Assembly: GCF_000350225.1 (NCBI RefSeq)
Contig: NW_005179054.1
Coordinates: 91,933-155,932, forward strand
Source of the DNA: Chondrus crispus
Lineage: Eukaryota > Rhodophyta > Florideophyceae > Gigartinales > Gigartinaceae
Direction: 5' to 3'
Length of the DNA stretch: 64,000 bases
Notes under the pieces: generated by a model
The model's database searches: none
Told to the model about the DNA's origin: nothing
What the model saw: only the letters and a program-made list of their open reading frames with translations
In this document: in pieces, positions 50,362 to 60,068 of the stretch
Layout of the letters: the number at the start of each line of letters is the position of its first letter
How positions within the stretch are numbered: position 1 is the first letter of the stretch
Position numbers and translations under genes: made by a program

Positions 50362-51696
50362 CTATGCGGCTGGGACACCGGCATACATAGCGCGCAATCT
50401 CTTGCAGGCCTCCTCACACGCTTCCCGAGGAGCAAATGCACTCAGACGGAGGTAACCCTCTCCGCCTGGGCCAAACCCAGCACCAGGGATCGTGACGACT
50501 TGCGCCTTATCAAGGATCTCCGAGAAAACGTCCCAGCTCTTCTTCCCAGGGAAACCAACCCAGATATAAGGCGCATCAGTCCCACCATAAACCTTGAAGC
50601 CAAGTTCCAGCATGGTCTTGCGCAGAACAGCAGCATTGCCGAGGTAGTAGGCAATCAGATCCTCAATTTCCTTACGACCGCTATCTTCCAAGCATGCAAG
50701 CCCCCCGTTCTGGGAGATGCTGCTCGCACCATTAAAGCACGTTGACATGATGCGATTGAAGTCGTCACGAACGGCACTTCCATCTGCAAATTTGAGCTCA
50801 TCAGGAACGATAACCCAGCCAAGACGCACACCCGTAAATCCAGCATACTTGGAAAACGAGTTGACCTCGATCGAGCAGTCCCTGGCGCCTGGGATCTCGT
50901 AGATACTAGTAGGGACGTCTGGGTTGTTAATGAAGGGAGCGTAGGCAGCATCGTAAATGATTATACTTCCATTCTTCTTCGCAAAGTTGACCAGTTGTGT
51001 TAATTGTTCGCGGGTGGCAGCAGCACCCGTGGGGTTGTTCGGGGAGCAAAAGAAGATGAGATCTGTGCGCTTGACCTTAGACAGATCCGGGAAGAAGTCG
51101 TTCTCCGCATCGCATTGCATGTATTGAATTCCTTCAAACTGACCCTTGCTCTCATCATAAAGGCCTGTCTGCCCCATCATAACCGATGTATCGACGTAAA
51201 CTGGGTAACTCGGATCCTGGACGGCAACGGTCGCGGTGGCACCGAAGACCTGTTGCAGTCTAGAAATATCGCATTTCGCACCGTCTGAAACGAAAACCTC
51301 GTCCGACTTAACGGTCCCCTTGTACAAAACCTGAGCAATTTTCTCCCTGAGAGGACCCATGCCTTGCTCAGCACCATAACCCGAGTACCCTTCCTCCGTG
51401 CCGAGCTTTGAAGCTCCGCCGACAAGCCCGGAGCAAATGTGTTCCGGGATCGGCATCGTGGTATCCCCAACGCCAAGCGAAATGATATCTGCACCAGGGT
51501 TCTGCTCCAGGTATGCACGGCGCCGGCGACCGATCTCAGGAAACAGATATCCAGCCTGCAGCTTCTTGAGATTTGCATTGCGCGGGACGGCAGAAGCAAT
51601 GGGAGTTGTGCGCACGGCAGAACGCGACCGTCGCGAAAACGATGCGGCTTTGACATTAGTGCCGATAAACGTCGATGGGAAGGAGATGAAAGCCAT
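50362..51696 (-). CDS. DapL: LL-diaminopimelate aminotransferase, plastid
   Basis: The 444-residue enzyme begins with a Ser/Arg-rich transit peptide (about 1-38). It then shows NLKKLQAGYLFPEIGRRRR, ISLGVGDTTMPIPEHI, GYSGYGAEQGMGPLREKIA, VFVSDGAKCDISRLQ, DPSYPVYVD, FFCSPNNPTGAA, YDAAYAPF and the PLP lysine in EVNSFSKYAGFTGVRLGW. It ends GGEGYLRLSAFAPRE. It converts tetrahydrodipicolinate to LL-diaminopimelate in one step of lysine synthesis, in the plastid, as in plants and cyanobacteria. All active-site motifs are in place. It is convergent with DRG2, 212 bp apart. Confidence 0.95.
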   Translation of the reverse strand: MAFISFPSTFIGTNVKAASFSRRSRSAVRTTPIASAVPRNANLKKLQAGYLFPEIGRRRRAYLEQNPGADIISLGVGDTTMPIPEHICSGLVGGASKLGTEEGYSGYGAEQGMGPLREKIAQVLYKGTVKSDEVFVSDGAKCDISRLQQVFGATATVAVQDPSYPVYVDTSVMMGQTGLYDESKGQFEGIQYMQCDAENDFFPDLSKVKRTDLIFFCSPNNPTGAAATREQLTQLVNFAKKNGSIIIYDAAYAPFINNPDVPTSIYEIPGARDCSIEVNSFSKYAGFTGVRLGWVIVPDELKFADGSAVRDDFNRIMSTCFNGASSISQNGGLACLEDSGRKEIEDLIAYYLGNAAVLRKTMLELGFKVYGGTDAPYIWVGFPGKKSWDVFSEILDKAQVVTIPGAGFGPGGEGYLRLSAFAPREACEEACKRLRAMYAGVPAA

Positions 51697-52489
51697 ACTG
51701 GGTCGGATTATCTAGCAAAATCGGAACACGGGTGCGTGGATGACAGCTTTGGCGGTTGTCGAAGATGTGATCGATGCCGGGGAGATGGAGCTCTGGTCTG
51801 CAGAATGACAATAGGAAGCGGTTCAGTGCCCCTGCGAGGATGATAGCCTATCCAGAGGCGTTTAATTCGCGGAGTTTTGCAAGAATTTGATATGGATCGC
51901 AATGTACATTGTCCAGGAGACCAGGCTCGTTTCCAGCAGGGCAGACCATGCTTTACAGTAGCTGCAGTATGCAGGCAAACTACTGTAGCAGCGTTAGCAT
52001 AGCTACTGTAGCTAGTGAACATAGCATTACGTCAATCACTGCGCAGATTGCTTGATCCATCGCCGAGCACACCCCTTTTCCTTCAGTTTAGAGTTCACAA
52101 TTTCATAACATCATGTGTGCATCTCCGATGCGGGCAACCGTTTTGACGACGGGAAACCCCCCAGCGATGCCGCCGGTATGATAAATCCTAACTTTCAATT
52201 AAAACAGTCCACCGCCCGAAGTGAAACTCCCACCTCTCTCAGACACCCGATAACGCAAAGGAAGATGTAAGCCAGGATGTCTGTAAAAGTATTGTCAGAA
52301 AAGGAGGATCCATTCCCAAAACATCCTTAGACTCAATACTACACTACATTGAAACCGCCATTGCACCCTGCATATGCATTTTTGCATTCTGCTGGAAACT
52401 TTTAGGAAACAAACGACAAACATACAATAACCAACCAGACCTCCGAAAATAACACTACACAAATACCTAACCATATCGAAGAGCATACT
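51697..52489. other. DapL upstream region, 0.8 kb
   Basis: It holds three to four CTACTGTAGC-like motifs at about 51952-52014, roughly 260-320 bp upstream of DapL. The rest is AT-richer and has no supported gene. Confidence 0.45.
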
Positions 52490-53080
52490 TTGCGTCGAAG
52501 TCCCCAAGTCTTCGGAGAGCCCAACCTATATACCCGACCCAACGTTTTATCTGGACCCAACGTCGTCGAAGAGTCCACTTTTTTCTGGAACCAACCTCTT
52601 CGTAGGCCCCAACCTCTTTAAAGGGCCCAACTTTTGCAGGTTCCATCATTTATTCACGTATCTTGAAGACCCCACCTCGTCCAATGCCTCACTTTGTGTC
52701 GAAGACCCAACCCAACCTCTTGGGAGTCCCAAGTGGTCAGCCCAACGCTTCTACACTATCGAACTCTTTAGAGGTCCCAACCTGTATGCGACCCAACGTT
52801 TCATCAGGACCCGACCTCGTCAAAGAGCACCTTTTGTGTCGAAGGACTGTCGAAGACCCAACTTCTTCGGAGGGCCCGACCTCTTTGAACGGCCCAACTT
52901 GTGCGGGACCCAACCTCGTTGAAAAACACGCTTTGTGCCGAAGACTCAATTGTCTAAGACCCAACGTCTTCGGACATCCCAACCTCTTCGGACGGCCCAA
53001 CTTGTGCAGGACCCACCCTCGTCGAAGAGCACACTTTGTGCCGATGACCCAACTGTCGAAGACCCAACGTCTTCGGAGGG
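52490..53080 (+). repeat. CCCAAC minisatellite, about 103-bp period (left part)
   Basis: Degenerate tandem units contain GGCCCAACTTGTGCAGG, ACCCAACCTCGTCGAAGAGC, CTTTGTGCCGAAGACCCAAC and CGTCTTCGGAGGGCCCAACC. Two consecutive GGCCCAACTTGTGC blocks lie at 52891 and 52994, 103 bp apart. Each unit is built of shorter CCCAAC-containing subunits of 17-20 bp. Left units are more diverged than right ones. Confidence 0.8.
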
Positions 53081-53688
53081 TGTGGTACAACGACCGATCC
53101 GCGGTCGGTGTACAGTAGGAGCGGCCGCGCGCAGCGGGCACGGGGCACCGTGGCCCACGTGTAATACGCATGATTACCGAACGGGCGCAGCAAGTGACAG
53201 GTGTACGCCTGGGTACACGTGTAGTGTAAGGAACCGTGTGGGGATAATGCGCGCGCAGTGTAATGCAAGCGCGTAGTGTGAGGATCCGTGCGGTAGTGTA
53301 ATGACGGCGCTAGATTTTCAATCGCGTACAGTACCTGGTCCACAGTAAGTGACAGGTACTGTATTGGACAGGTGTCCCGGGCGTCCCTCTGAGGGGTTAA
53401 GACCTGGACACCGTCCTCGCAGTAAACACGGGGGGCAGACTTGCCCCCCTCCCTTTCGCGCCTACGTACTACCGTTTCGGTATTCTCTCGCGCGTTGGCT
53501 TCTAACCCCTTACCGGTCGTCTCCGATCTAGCACCTCGGGACGACTGCGCGTAACCGGCCAGTGTGCCACTCTCTTTTCGCAAGTCCGACCGTTCGGTAA
53601 CCGCGCGCCGCGCGTCTCGCGTCGCGAGCTCCCTCGGCTCATCCTCCGAGCCTCTCGCCCGCTAGGGTTTGAGGAGAGTTGTACCACA
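53081..53688. mobile_element. Solo LTR of an LTR retrotransposon
   Basis: A 608-bp segment starts TGTGGTACAAC and ends GTTGTACCACA, an 11-bp perfect terminal inverted repeat with TG...CA ends. It is flanked by the 5-bp direct duplication GAGGG (53076-53080 and 53689-53693). No internal coding region is present. It interrupts the minisatellite, and removing the element and one GAGGG restores the 103-bp phase. The intact duplication and perfect ends suggest a fairly recent insertion followed by LTR-LTR recombination. Family (Gypsy or Copia) cannot be told. Confidence 0.85.
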
Positions 53689-53693
53689 GAGGG

Positions 53694-53850
53694 CCCAACC
53701 TCTTTGAAGGGCCCAACTTGTGCAGGACCCAACCTCGTCGATGAGCACACATTTTGTCGAAGACCCAACGTCTTCGGAGGGCCCAACGTCTTTGAAGGGC
53801 TCAACGTGTGCAGGGCCCACGTTTCTTCAGGTTTTTTGAAGACCCCCCCT
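53694..53850 (+). repeat. CCCAAC minisatellite (right part)
   Basis: It continues the 103-bp array after the LTR with GGGCCCAACTTGTGCAGG at 53708 and a shortened last unit. It fades into AT-rich DNA near 53850. Confidence 0.8.
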
Positions 53851-54934
53851 CATCGAACGCCCAACTGTTCTGCAGAGAAGAACCTATTTATGGGGAACAT
53901 ATCGTCTTCACAGTGTAATCCTTCGTTTACTGGCAACACAATGCGTATACGTCCATGGCTAGCTCTATTTTTAAATGCTCTTAAACGTTTCACAATCGGA
54001 CCATGTCTAATCAGACCATGTCTTCTTTAGTTGTTAATATTTTCATAATTTGTCATGCTCGATAGCATTATATATACACCCTGCGGTATTATCTAAGGAT
54101 ACATTAGTACTACTGTCTCCTTTAAATTCTCCATCAGTTTTACGTGTACGGAACTATAAGGAGTAGAGTTTTGCAAGAACTGTTCTAAGCTCATCATAGC
54201 GATACATATCAACCATGGACGAGAGTTCTAGCCGTCTGCAGCTGAATGGCAAAAGAAGCCTAAGTGATTGTTAGTTTTGTCTTTAATCAACGCCTTTTGA
54301 GATTTTGTCGTCAAGATCTCTTTCAAGATCATAACTGTCATTTTCTTGATTCCACAGTACGCTATGACATTTCATGAGTTGAATCACGAACTTCACAGTA
54401 TATTACTTTCACAGTGAAATTTGCATTACAGTTTTATGATAGAAGAGTAGGTCAAAGGTTCTTACGGATAGCAAAGCAAGAAGACTCTTTCGCCATCATA
54501 ACTATCAGGCCCTGCATTTGAAGAGAACGGGACTACAAGGGGTTATAATCATCTTACGTGTGTAAGTACGATCACGTTTAAGGATCAAGGTGTAATCATG
54601 AAGTCATCAGATTCTGAATAACTGATTGTAGCAACCAGTATGCGATGAAATTCCATTCAAAACTTTCTCGAATCTTCTCTAGACGTTTTTCCGCTAGAGT
54701 AGTCCTAAATACAAGGCTTTCAATTGAAATTATGAACATCAAACGCAAAATTTACATTCATATACAGAGAAAGGCACCTCTGACGTAATGGTGGACTGCC
54801 ATTTGTGTTCAATTTGTGATTGTCAGAAATAATACAAACAGAGGTGCTTTTTTACGAAATACATGAATAGAATCGTGCGCTCCTGAAACAAATTTAGGTT
54901 TACTTGGTAGGTAAACACCATCGGAAACAGTTCT
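53851..54934. other. AT-rich flank of the recombinase gene, 1.1 kb
   Basis: No gene is supported. An imperfect inverted repeat with GCACCTCTG (about 54773) and CAGAGGTGC (about 54839) and a GGTTTAC/GTAAAC hairpin near 54898-54916 lie within 170 bp downstream of the recombinase stop. An end of the element may be in this stretch, but none is obvious. Confidence 0.45.
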
Positions 54935-56071
54935 CTAATGATTCGTGGGTTGCATAGAAAAGAATAACTCATTCGTTCCAAAAGCAGTAAACCCAAGCAA
55001 GGCGTACGAGTTGTGAACGTCTTCCAAGCCCACGTATTTCAACATTTCTGTCAGGCTCTCCCATGAGAATGCCCTGTAGAGAAAGAACAAATCTCGTCGC
55101 AGAACGTAGTAGTAGTACCCCGCTCCCCCTCTACGCGCGCTGTGCTCAGCCAATCCATAGAATCCACACTTCTCGCCCATGCCCCGTAAAAGACGGGCGT
55201 ACGAACTGCCATCCAATTTAGTACCGCCTTGAAGGACGTTAGACTTCACTTGAACGAAGAGGTTTCCACTGCATACAGCGTGGGATCTTAAGACACAGAA
55301 CCACCCCATGAGTGCTCGTAAGCCACAAATGGACACATCTACAGCTTTAGAAAATCTGAAGTAAGTGTAACTTGTTTTCCGGTTCTTAGTAATTGGAAGA
55401 ACTCCAACAATTGGTGAATCAATTGTGTTCCCAGTGAAGCAGAAGTCTTTCACCTTGAGCGCTAACATTTCCGAACCTCTTGATACGGAGCTAAACTGCA
55501 TCATATTCAAGCAAGCGACTTGAAGCTCGGAGTAGTTGACTGTCGGGTCTCTTCTAATAGCAGCAGGTAGCTGATCTTCGACAAATCTGTAGTAAAGAGC
55601 TCTGACATCCTCATGAGTTTCTTGGTAGGCCCTTCTCGTTATATTTGCACGAGATATGCGCTGCGCTTCATCCAATCGGTTTATTAAGGACTGCAGGTCA
55701 GGAGACTTGCCAGGGTTACCAGTAAAGGATCCATCTGGGAGTCTGACATACTCTCCATCTATTCCTCTTCGTCTCCAGTAGGACACTACAGCACTTTTGA
55801 TTGCGCCTCCTGTTGACTTTGCTTTAAGTCCCTCGAAACCATCTTCTCGCGGACCACACCTTGCGATGATAAGAGCACAAGCTACAAAAACAGGATCAGA
55901 TTCCTTTTTTCTTGTAGGCGAGCAATCAAGCTCATCAACGTTAGCGCCAAGTGCCACCAGCCATTCATGGTACAATTGAGCGGATGACTTGTATCGTTTC
56001 TGAGACGACTCAGAAGTTGGATTGCGGGCGATCCGTTCTGCAATTATACCTGCGTCAATATTTGGCTCCAT
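54935..56071 (-). CDS. Tyrosine recombinase, Crypton-like
   Basis: The 378-residue protein has an N-terminal helical core-binding region (about 20-160; RYKSSAQLYHEWL, STGGAIKSAVVSYW) and a catalytic domain with the full set of active-site residues: Arg198 (SRGSEML), a Lys at 229 or 232 (TKNRKTS), His310 and Arg313 in AEHSARRGG, Trp337 in the second His/Trp position, and Tyr346 nine residues later (WESLTEMLKY), the usual spacing to the nucleophile. No reverse transcriptase is nearby, so a DIRS/Ngaro element is unlikely and a Crypton-type DNA transposon is the best fit. The frame is whole. It is divergent from the helical-domain gene, with 248 bp between their ATGs. Confidence 0.85.
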   Translation of the reverse strand: MEPNIDAGIIAERIARNPTSESSQKRYKSSAQLYHEWLVALGANVDELDCSPTRKKESDPVFVACALIIARCGPREDGFEGLKAKSTGGAIKSAVVSYWRRRGIDGEYVRLPDGSFTGNPGKSPDLQSLINRLDEAQRISRANITRRAYQETHEDVRALYYRFVEDQLPAAIRRDPTVNYSELQVACLNMMQFSSVSRGSEMLALKVKDFCFTGNTIDSPIVGVLPITKNRKTSYTYFRFSKAVDVSICGLRALMGWFCVLRSHAVCSGNLFVQVKSNVLQGGTKLDGSSYARLLRGMGEKCGFYGLAEHSARRGGAGYYYYVLRRDLFFLYRAFSWESLTEMLKYVGLEDVHNSYALLGFTAFGTNELFFSMQPTNH

Positions 56072-56319
56072 TTTGTACCGAGTTGAGCGTCAGAAGTCGA
56101 AGATCGTAAGCCGTTCTGGGGGAAATCATAGGCTTTGCAAACGTTTCAACTGTCGGTTACAAATAAATATTTCAGAAAATTAAGTTTCCGTTGTTGCCCT
56201 TCATTTGACATCTGAGCGACAGCTTTCCAGTCCTGAAGGTATCTCTGTACACTCTCGTTCCCGTACCCTTCAGCATAGTGTTCTTTCAAGTCTACCACAG
56301 CGGTTTGTCACGTCTCAGA

Positions 56320-57405
56320 ATGGGATACAGAGAGAAATCTCATCGCCGGATCAGTCTCGCTCAAACCGCACCTACAGATCGCCAAGTACAAAGAATCCGG
56401 GCAGTAGCTGAGGTATTCAAATCTTTTTCTGATAAAAGTGAGAAGTTCGCTCTTTCAGATCCAACAGCATCACAAAATGGAATGCAGCAGCAGCTTTGTC
56501 CGATACAAGCTCTTCCAGAAGGGTTTCTATCATATGAAAGCGACTTGCGACCTAACCCGCTGTTCGAGGCGAGAGGATCTAAAATTCTCGATACTTTTCA
56601 GGAGTCCTTACTCTTGTTGACCTCGGCAGTGAAGTCCACGGAACCATTGTATCATCCGCAAGGGACCCATCCAGTCACCGGTCAAGCTCTACCTCCATTG
56701 CTTAATTGTCCTACGAGACTTGCCACAGGAGAGGATATCGCATCACTTTCAAACACCATATCACAGTCATCTTTTGCCTTCCAAGTCATCAACAACAATT
56801 ATCATGTTTCCACCCTGCATTCTGGATCGCTCAAACACCCGGGAGCAGTAAAAGGGGTAAAAGATTTCACAGCGAAACAGAAATTGGAAGGTTTAAAGAA
56901 CAAAAGAGAGATAGAGAAAAAACGAAGCACAAAATGCCAGTCGAAGACGCTGACACAGCTCACATTTCAACCTCCCACTTCAAGTACAGTGAGAAAAGCT
57001 GAGATACCACGTTGCTCGGACACTGTGGCTAGCATATTGAGGTGGTGGGTGAGGCCTGATCCAGTGGTAGCGCTTGAGAAAGCACTTATGGAATGGTCTG
57101 TATACGAAAGAAACCGAAAATTGCTCAAGAATGGAAAACAAGTTTCTAGTAAGGCGCTCTACGCGAAACGCAAAACGATAGCAATGGCTTTCTTTCATTT
57201 TTGTAGCGAAAGGTCTGTCAAGGAGTACGAAAAAGCTTTCACATCGTTATCCGAGTCAAAAATGATAAAACAGAACTATGGTTTGTCATGCGCTTATAGC
57301 AAAAGTAATGATCTCAAAAAACTGTTCAACGAACAATTCAAATGGATAGAATGGACGAAAAACGTACTAAGGAAAGATGATGTCAAATCAGCACTGTGGA
57401 AGTAG
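56320..57405 (+). CDS. Mobile-element protein with C-terminal helical domain, unknown function
   Basis: The 361-residue protein starts at the ATG at 56320 (the frame is open to 56278, where it begins with GTG). The first 200 residues have no recognisable fold. Residues about 200-220 are a Lys-rich helix (KQKLEGLKNKREIEKKR). The C-terminal part (about 240-350) is helical with spaced Trp residues: SDTVASILRWWVRPDPVVALEKALMEWSVY, SSKALYAKRKTIAMAFFHF, FKWIEWTKNVL. The pattern of a Trp-containing helix, a basic R-K-x-I-A helix and a final Trp helix loosely recalls the GCR1_C DNA-binding domain found in some fungal Cryptons; this is a guess. It shares a divergent promoter with the recombinase and is convergent with the Ulp1 gene. 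Confidence 0.6.
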   Translation: MGYREKSHRRISLAQTAPTDRQVQRIRAVAEVFKSFSDKSEKFALSDPTASQNGMQQQLCPIQALPEGFLSYESDLRPNPLFEARGSKILDTFQESLLLLTSAVKSTEPLYHPQGTHPVTGQALPPLLNCPTRLATGEDIASLSNTISQSSFAFQVINNNYHVSTLHSGSLKHPGAVKGVKDFTAKQKLEGLKNKREIEKKRSTKCQSKTLTQLTFQPPTSSTVRKAEIPRCSDTVASILRWWVRPDPVVALEKALMEWSVYERNRKLLKNGKQVSSKALYAKRKTIAMAFFHFCSERSVKEYEKAFTSLSESKMIKQNYGLSCAYSKSNDLKKLFNEQFKWIEWTKNVLRKDDVKSALWK

Positions 57406-57581
57406 ACAACAAAGATAATAAAATACTTTGTTACTTTCATTTGATTATTCAAATAGTGCTACAATCTACGAATTCTTGAGGATTTGTCACAGCTCATGAC
57501 GAACCCAATGCGTTTTCTTTTATGATCAAATGATGTAGCCAGATTAAGGCTTTAACTCTGGACTCATTATGCACCTCGACT

Positions 57582-59525
57582 TTAATTCTCACTTCCAAAA
57601 TGTTTGTTGATGGAAGCCTTCAGAGAAGAGAGGTGCGCATTCTTCTTTTCAGGCACATGGCGAATAAGCTCGTGGTTCTCGTGTGTCAACAGCGCACGAA
57701 CGCTCCAACCCGATTCACTTGTGAGACGTCGAGCCACGATTTGACAGGGACATTTGCAATATTTTCCATAGCGTAAACAGCGAAGTCTAGTCCTTCCAAT
57801 GTACTTACCGGTTCCATTCTTATATTTTCTTGTGAAGACTCTTCCAAAGACATGCCCTTCGTCGAACCGATCTCCTACAAATGATGTAAGGTTAGCTACA
57901 TGCTTTTCTTCTACTTTTCCAATTCTTCCTTTCTTAGGTTGAGCTTCGCCGTACTTGTTTCGTTTATTTGCGTTCGAAGTCTTCAAAAGAGAGATAGGCC
58001 GACTGTGAGTATTTTGTCTCCCATTTCCAGAGTCATTAGCTCTATTCCCTGGCTCGAAGTTGACTCCTGCCAGCGTCACATTTTCTCGTATATGAGAAGG
58101 CTGTAAGTCTACTCCCTCAATAAAAACGTAATCATGCAATAGCAAAGAACTAATGTCGCAGCCAGAGATTTTGATGGTTTCAAACGTAGGTTTATCACAC
58201 ATCAACTTAGGGCTGTGGATTTGTGGATTTGAAGTTGTAAAGGAATATGAAGCGCTCCTAGGCGTGTTTTGCTTGTGGAAAGAGGGAAGAATCTCGCAAT
58301 CGATCTCGTCTGAGGTCTCTTCTTCTTCGATATCCCAAATTCCACACAAAGAACCAAGGGAGTCCTCATTCGTCGGTTCAACTACGGGTGTTATTGGCAT
58401 GATTTCATGGTCATCCCCTTTTTTGATGATGTCAGAGTCAGATGGGTGTTGCTCTTTCAATGCGTGCTTCGAATCTTGAGAATCTTTCTTGGAAATATCC
58501 ACATTTCGCCTACCTTCCAGACGAAGGCTTCGTCTTCTTTCGCTGTTGTATGATACAACTCGACAGTCCGATATCTTTATGCTTCCGAAGTGCTTTATTG
58601 CGCGGAGTGTCATAGTCAAAAGGGCTCGAACACAAGCCTGACGAAAGATTTCGGACAACTTTTTACTTCTCTTTTTAAATGTTTCTACTGGCATGAATCC
58701 TCTCTTCACACAGAAGTTGGAAGCAGCCGATAGGACATAAAACCCACAGCTAAATCCATCCAATTGCTCTTTGTAGTTTAATGTGTCAAGGGCATGGTTC
58801 TCAGTGGCAACAGTAAACTTTATCTTTGGGAAAATATGGCAAAGATAACACTGAAGAGTCTCAAGAATTCCGGCTGGTGGCTGCCACCTCAGGCTGTCAC
58901 CATAGTAGATTCGAACATGTTTACAGTGCTCTACACCAGCAGGTACCGCAGCTACGTATCCCCAATGCCCACAATCCGACGTGCTCATATGTATCGGAAC
59001 AAAAAGGGTTGGAGGAAGCGCGAACTTTTCTGAAGAAGAATATATGTATCCATCTGTGAGAGTTTTAATTATTATCATGCTAAGCTTACGGGATTTGTCT
59101 TTCTGTCGTAGATTATTCTCTCCTGTCAAAGTTATTCCAAGATGGGTAGTTCCAATCAGTGTTCTTTCCTCGGGCTCAAACTGACCCAAACCGGCGTCAA
59201 GCAGCATGCTATGGAGTAGCTTTCCGGCGGAAGTGCAATCTATCCAGCTAGAACCACTGTCTCCTGCAAGCTCTTGCCTTAGATTATGATCCAAAAACTC
59301 CTGCAGGGCACTCTCATCATCTTCTTTTTGTGAAGCGCCCATAATAGAAGGACGAGGAAACAGATTTCTCCTTGAAGCGTTTCTCATGAAAGTGAGAATC
59401 CTTCGACGGCGCTTTCTATCCTGTTGGTTGCAGTTGTTTCCGCCCCGCTTTTTACCCCGCGATGAAGGGGAGGAGTAATTATTTCCTCGAGGGCATCGTA
59501 AACTGCTCGTCAACAGTGGCCTCAT
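57582..59525 (-). CDS. Ulp1-type cysteine protease fused to FAR1/WRKY-GCM1-like zinc finger
   Basis: The 647-residue protein begins with a basic region (RGKKRGGNN, RKRRRR). A C48 (Ulp1/SENP) peptidase domain follows at about 90-280 with the complete tetrad: His187 (DCGHWGYV), Asp210 (YYGDSL), Gln254 and Cys260 (QLDGFSCGFYVL). The middle (about 290-545) is acidic and low-complexity. Near the C-terminus is a zinc-finger-like block: Cys583, Cys590, Cys592 and Cys594 (CLRYGKYCKCPC), Trp607 (GWSVRALL) and His615/His618 (HENHEL), as in FAR1 and MULE-transposase DNA-binding domains. Ulp1 domains are passengers of several eukaryotic transposons (KAONASHI MULEs, KDZ elements). It could remove SUMO from host proteins or process element proteins. 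Confidence 0.8.
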   Translation of the reverse strand: MRPLLTSSLRCPRGNNYSSPSSRGKKRGGNNCNQQDRKRRRRILTFMRNASRRNLFPRPSIMGASQKEDDESALQEFLDHNLRQELAGDSGSSWIDCTSAGKLLHSMLLDAGLGQFEPEERTLIGTTHLGITLTGENNLRQKDKSRKLSMIIIKTLTDGYIYSSSEKFALPPTLFVPIHMSTSDCGHWGYVAAVPAGVEHCKHVRIYYGDSLRWQPPAGILETLQCYLCHIFPKIKFTVATENHALDTLNYKEQLDGFSCGFYVLSAASNFCVKRGFMPVETFKKRSKKLSEIFRQACVRALLTMTLRAIKHFGSIKISDCRVVSYNSERRRSLRLEGRRNVDISKKDSQDSKHALKEQHPSDSDIIKKGDDHEIMPITPVVEPTNEDSLGSLCGIWDIEEEETSDEIDCEILPSFHKQNTPRSASYSFTTSNPQIHSPKLMCDKPTFETIKISGCDISSLLLHDYVFIEGVDLQPSHIRENVTLAGVNFEPGNRANDSGNGRQNTHSRPISLLKTSNANKRNKYGEAQPKKGRIGKVEEKHVANLTSFVGDRFDEGHVFGRVFTRKYKNGTGKYIGRTRLRCLRYGKYCKCPCQIVARRLTSESGWSVRALLTHENHELIRHVPEKKNAHLSSLKASINKHFGSEN

Positions 59526-60068
59526 TCCCTAGGTGTACTCTTCGGAAGTTGTACCTCCTAACCGGACGGCAGCCGCCTGATCTTCGTTAGCACAACTGAG
59601 TACACCTTCTCACTTCTAGACTTGAGCGGTCTTGTAGCTTGATTCTTCGGAGCGGTGAAAGCGTTGCGATCCGCAAACCTGGGCGCAAACCTCTCCAGCG
59701 TGAGACCTGTCTCAACGCTGTAAAACGGCAACAAAAGTTGCCGTGGGTAAGCTTCTTGGTAGAGTAGATAAATAACTTGGTGACGTAGTGGGGTGGACTG
59801 GGTAATGAAATAGTGAAGTTGCCTTGGTTGATGTGGTTGGTGTGTCGTTGGAAATGAGAGCAAGAGAAAAATCGGACAGAGGCCGACGCAGCTTTTGTAC
59901 AGGTCGAACTGGAAATTAAAAACAGGAAACATATTTCAAGTTGGACCTAAAACATTTTGAATAATTAAATTTTGAAACTAAAACTTCTAATTTGGAGAAA
60001 ATGGGAAATGTAGACGGGGGAACATACAGAAAAGGCCGGTACTAGACCTCGTAAGCAATTTTATTTTA
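59526..60068. other. Intergenic, 0.54 kb
   Basis: AT-rich spacer between two minus-strand genes. An open frame at 59558-59932 shows no domain. No repeat is seen. Confidence 0.4.

Noticed and set aside
52663-53583. Open frames with repeated Gly-Pro-Thr/Cys-Ala-Gly-Pro units in the minisatellite
   Set aside because: They follow from the tandem CCCAAC units, change frame between copies and run into the LTR; no coding signal.
54935-56071. Reading the recombinase as part of a DIRS/Ngaro retroelement
   Set aside because: No reverse transcriptase, RNase H or split direct repeats are present in the flanking 5 kb on either side.
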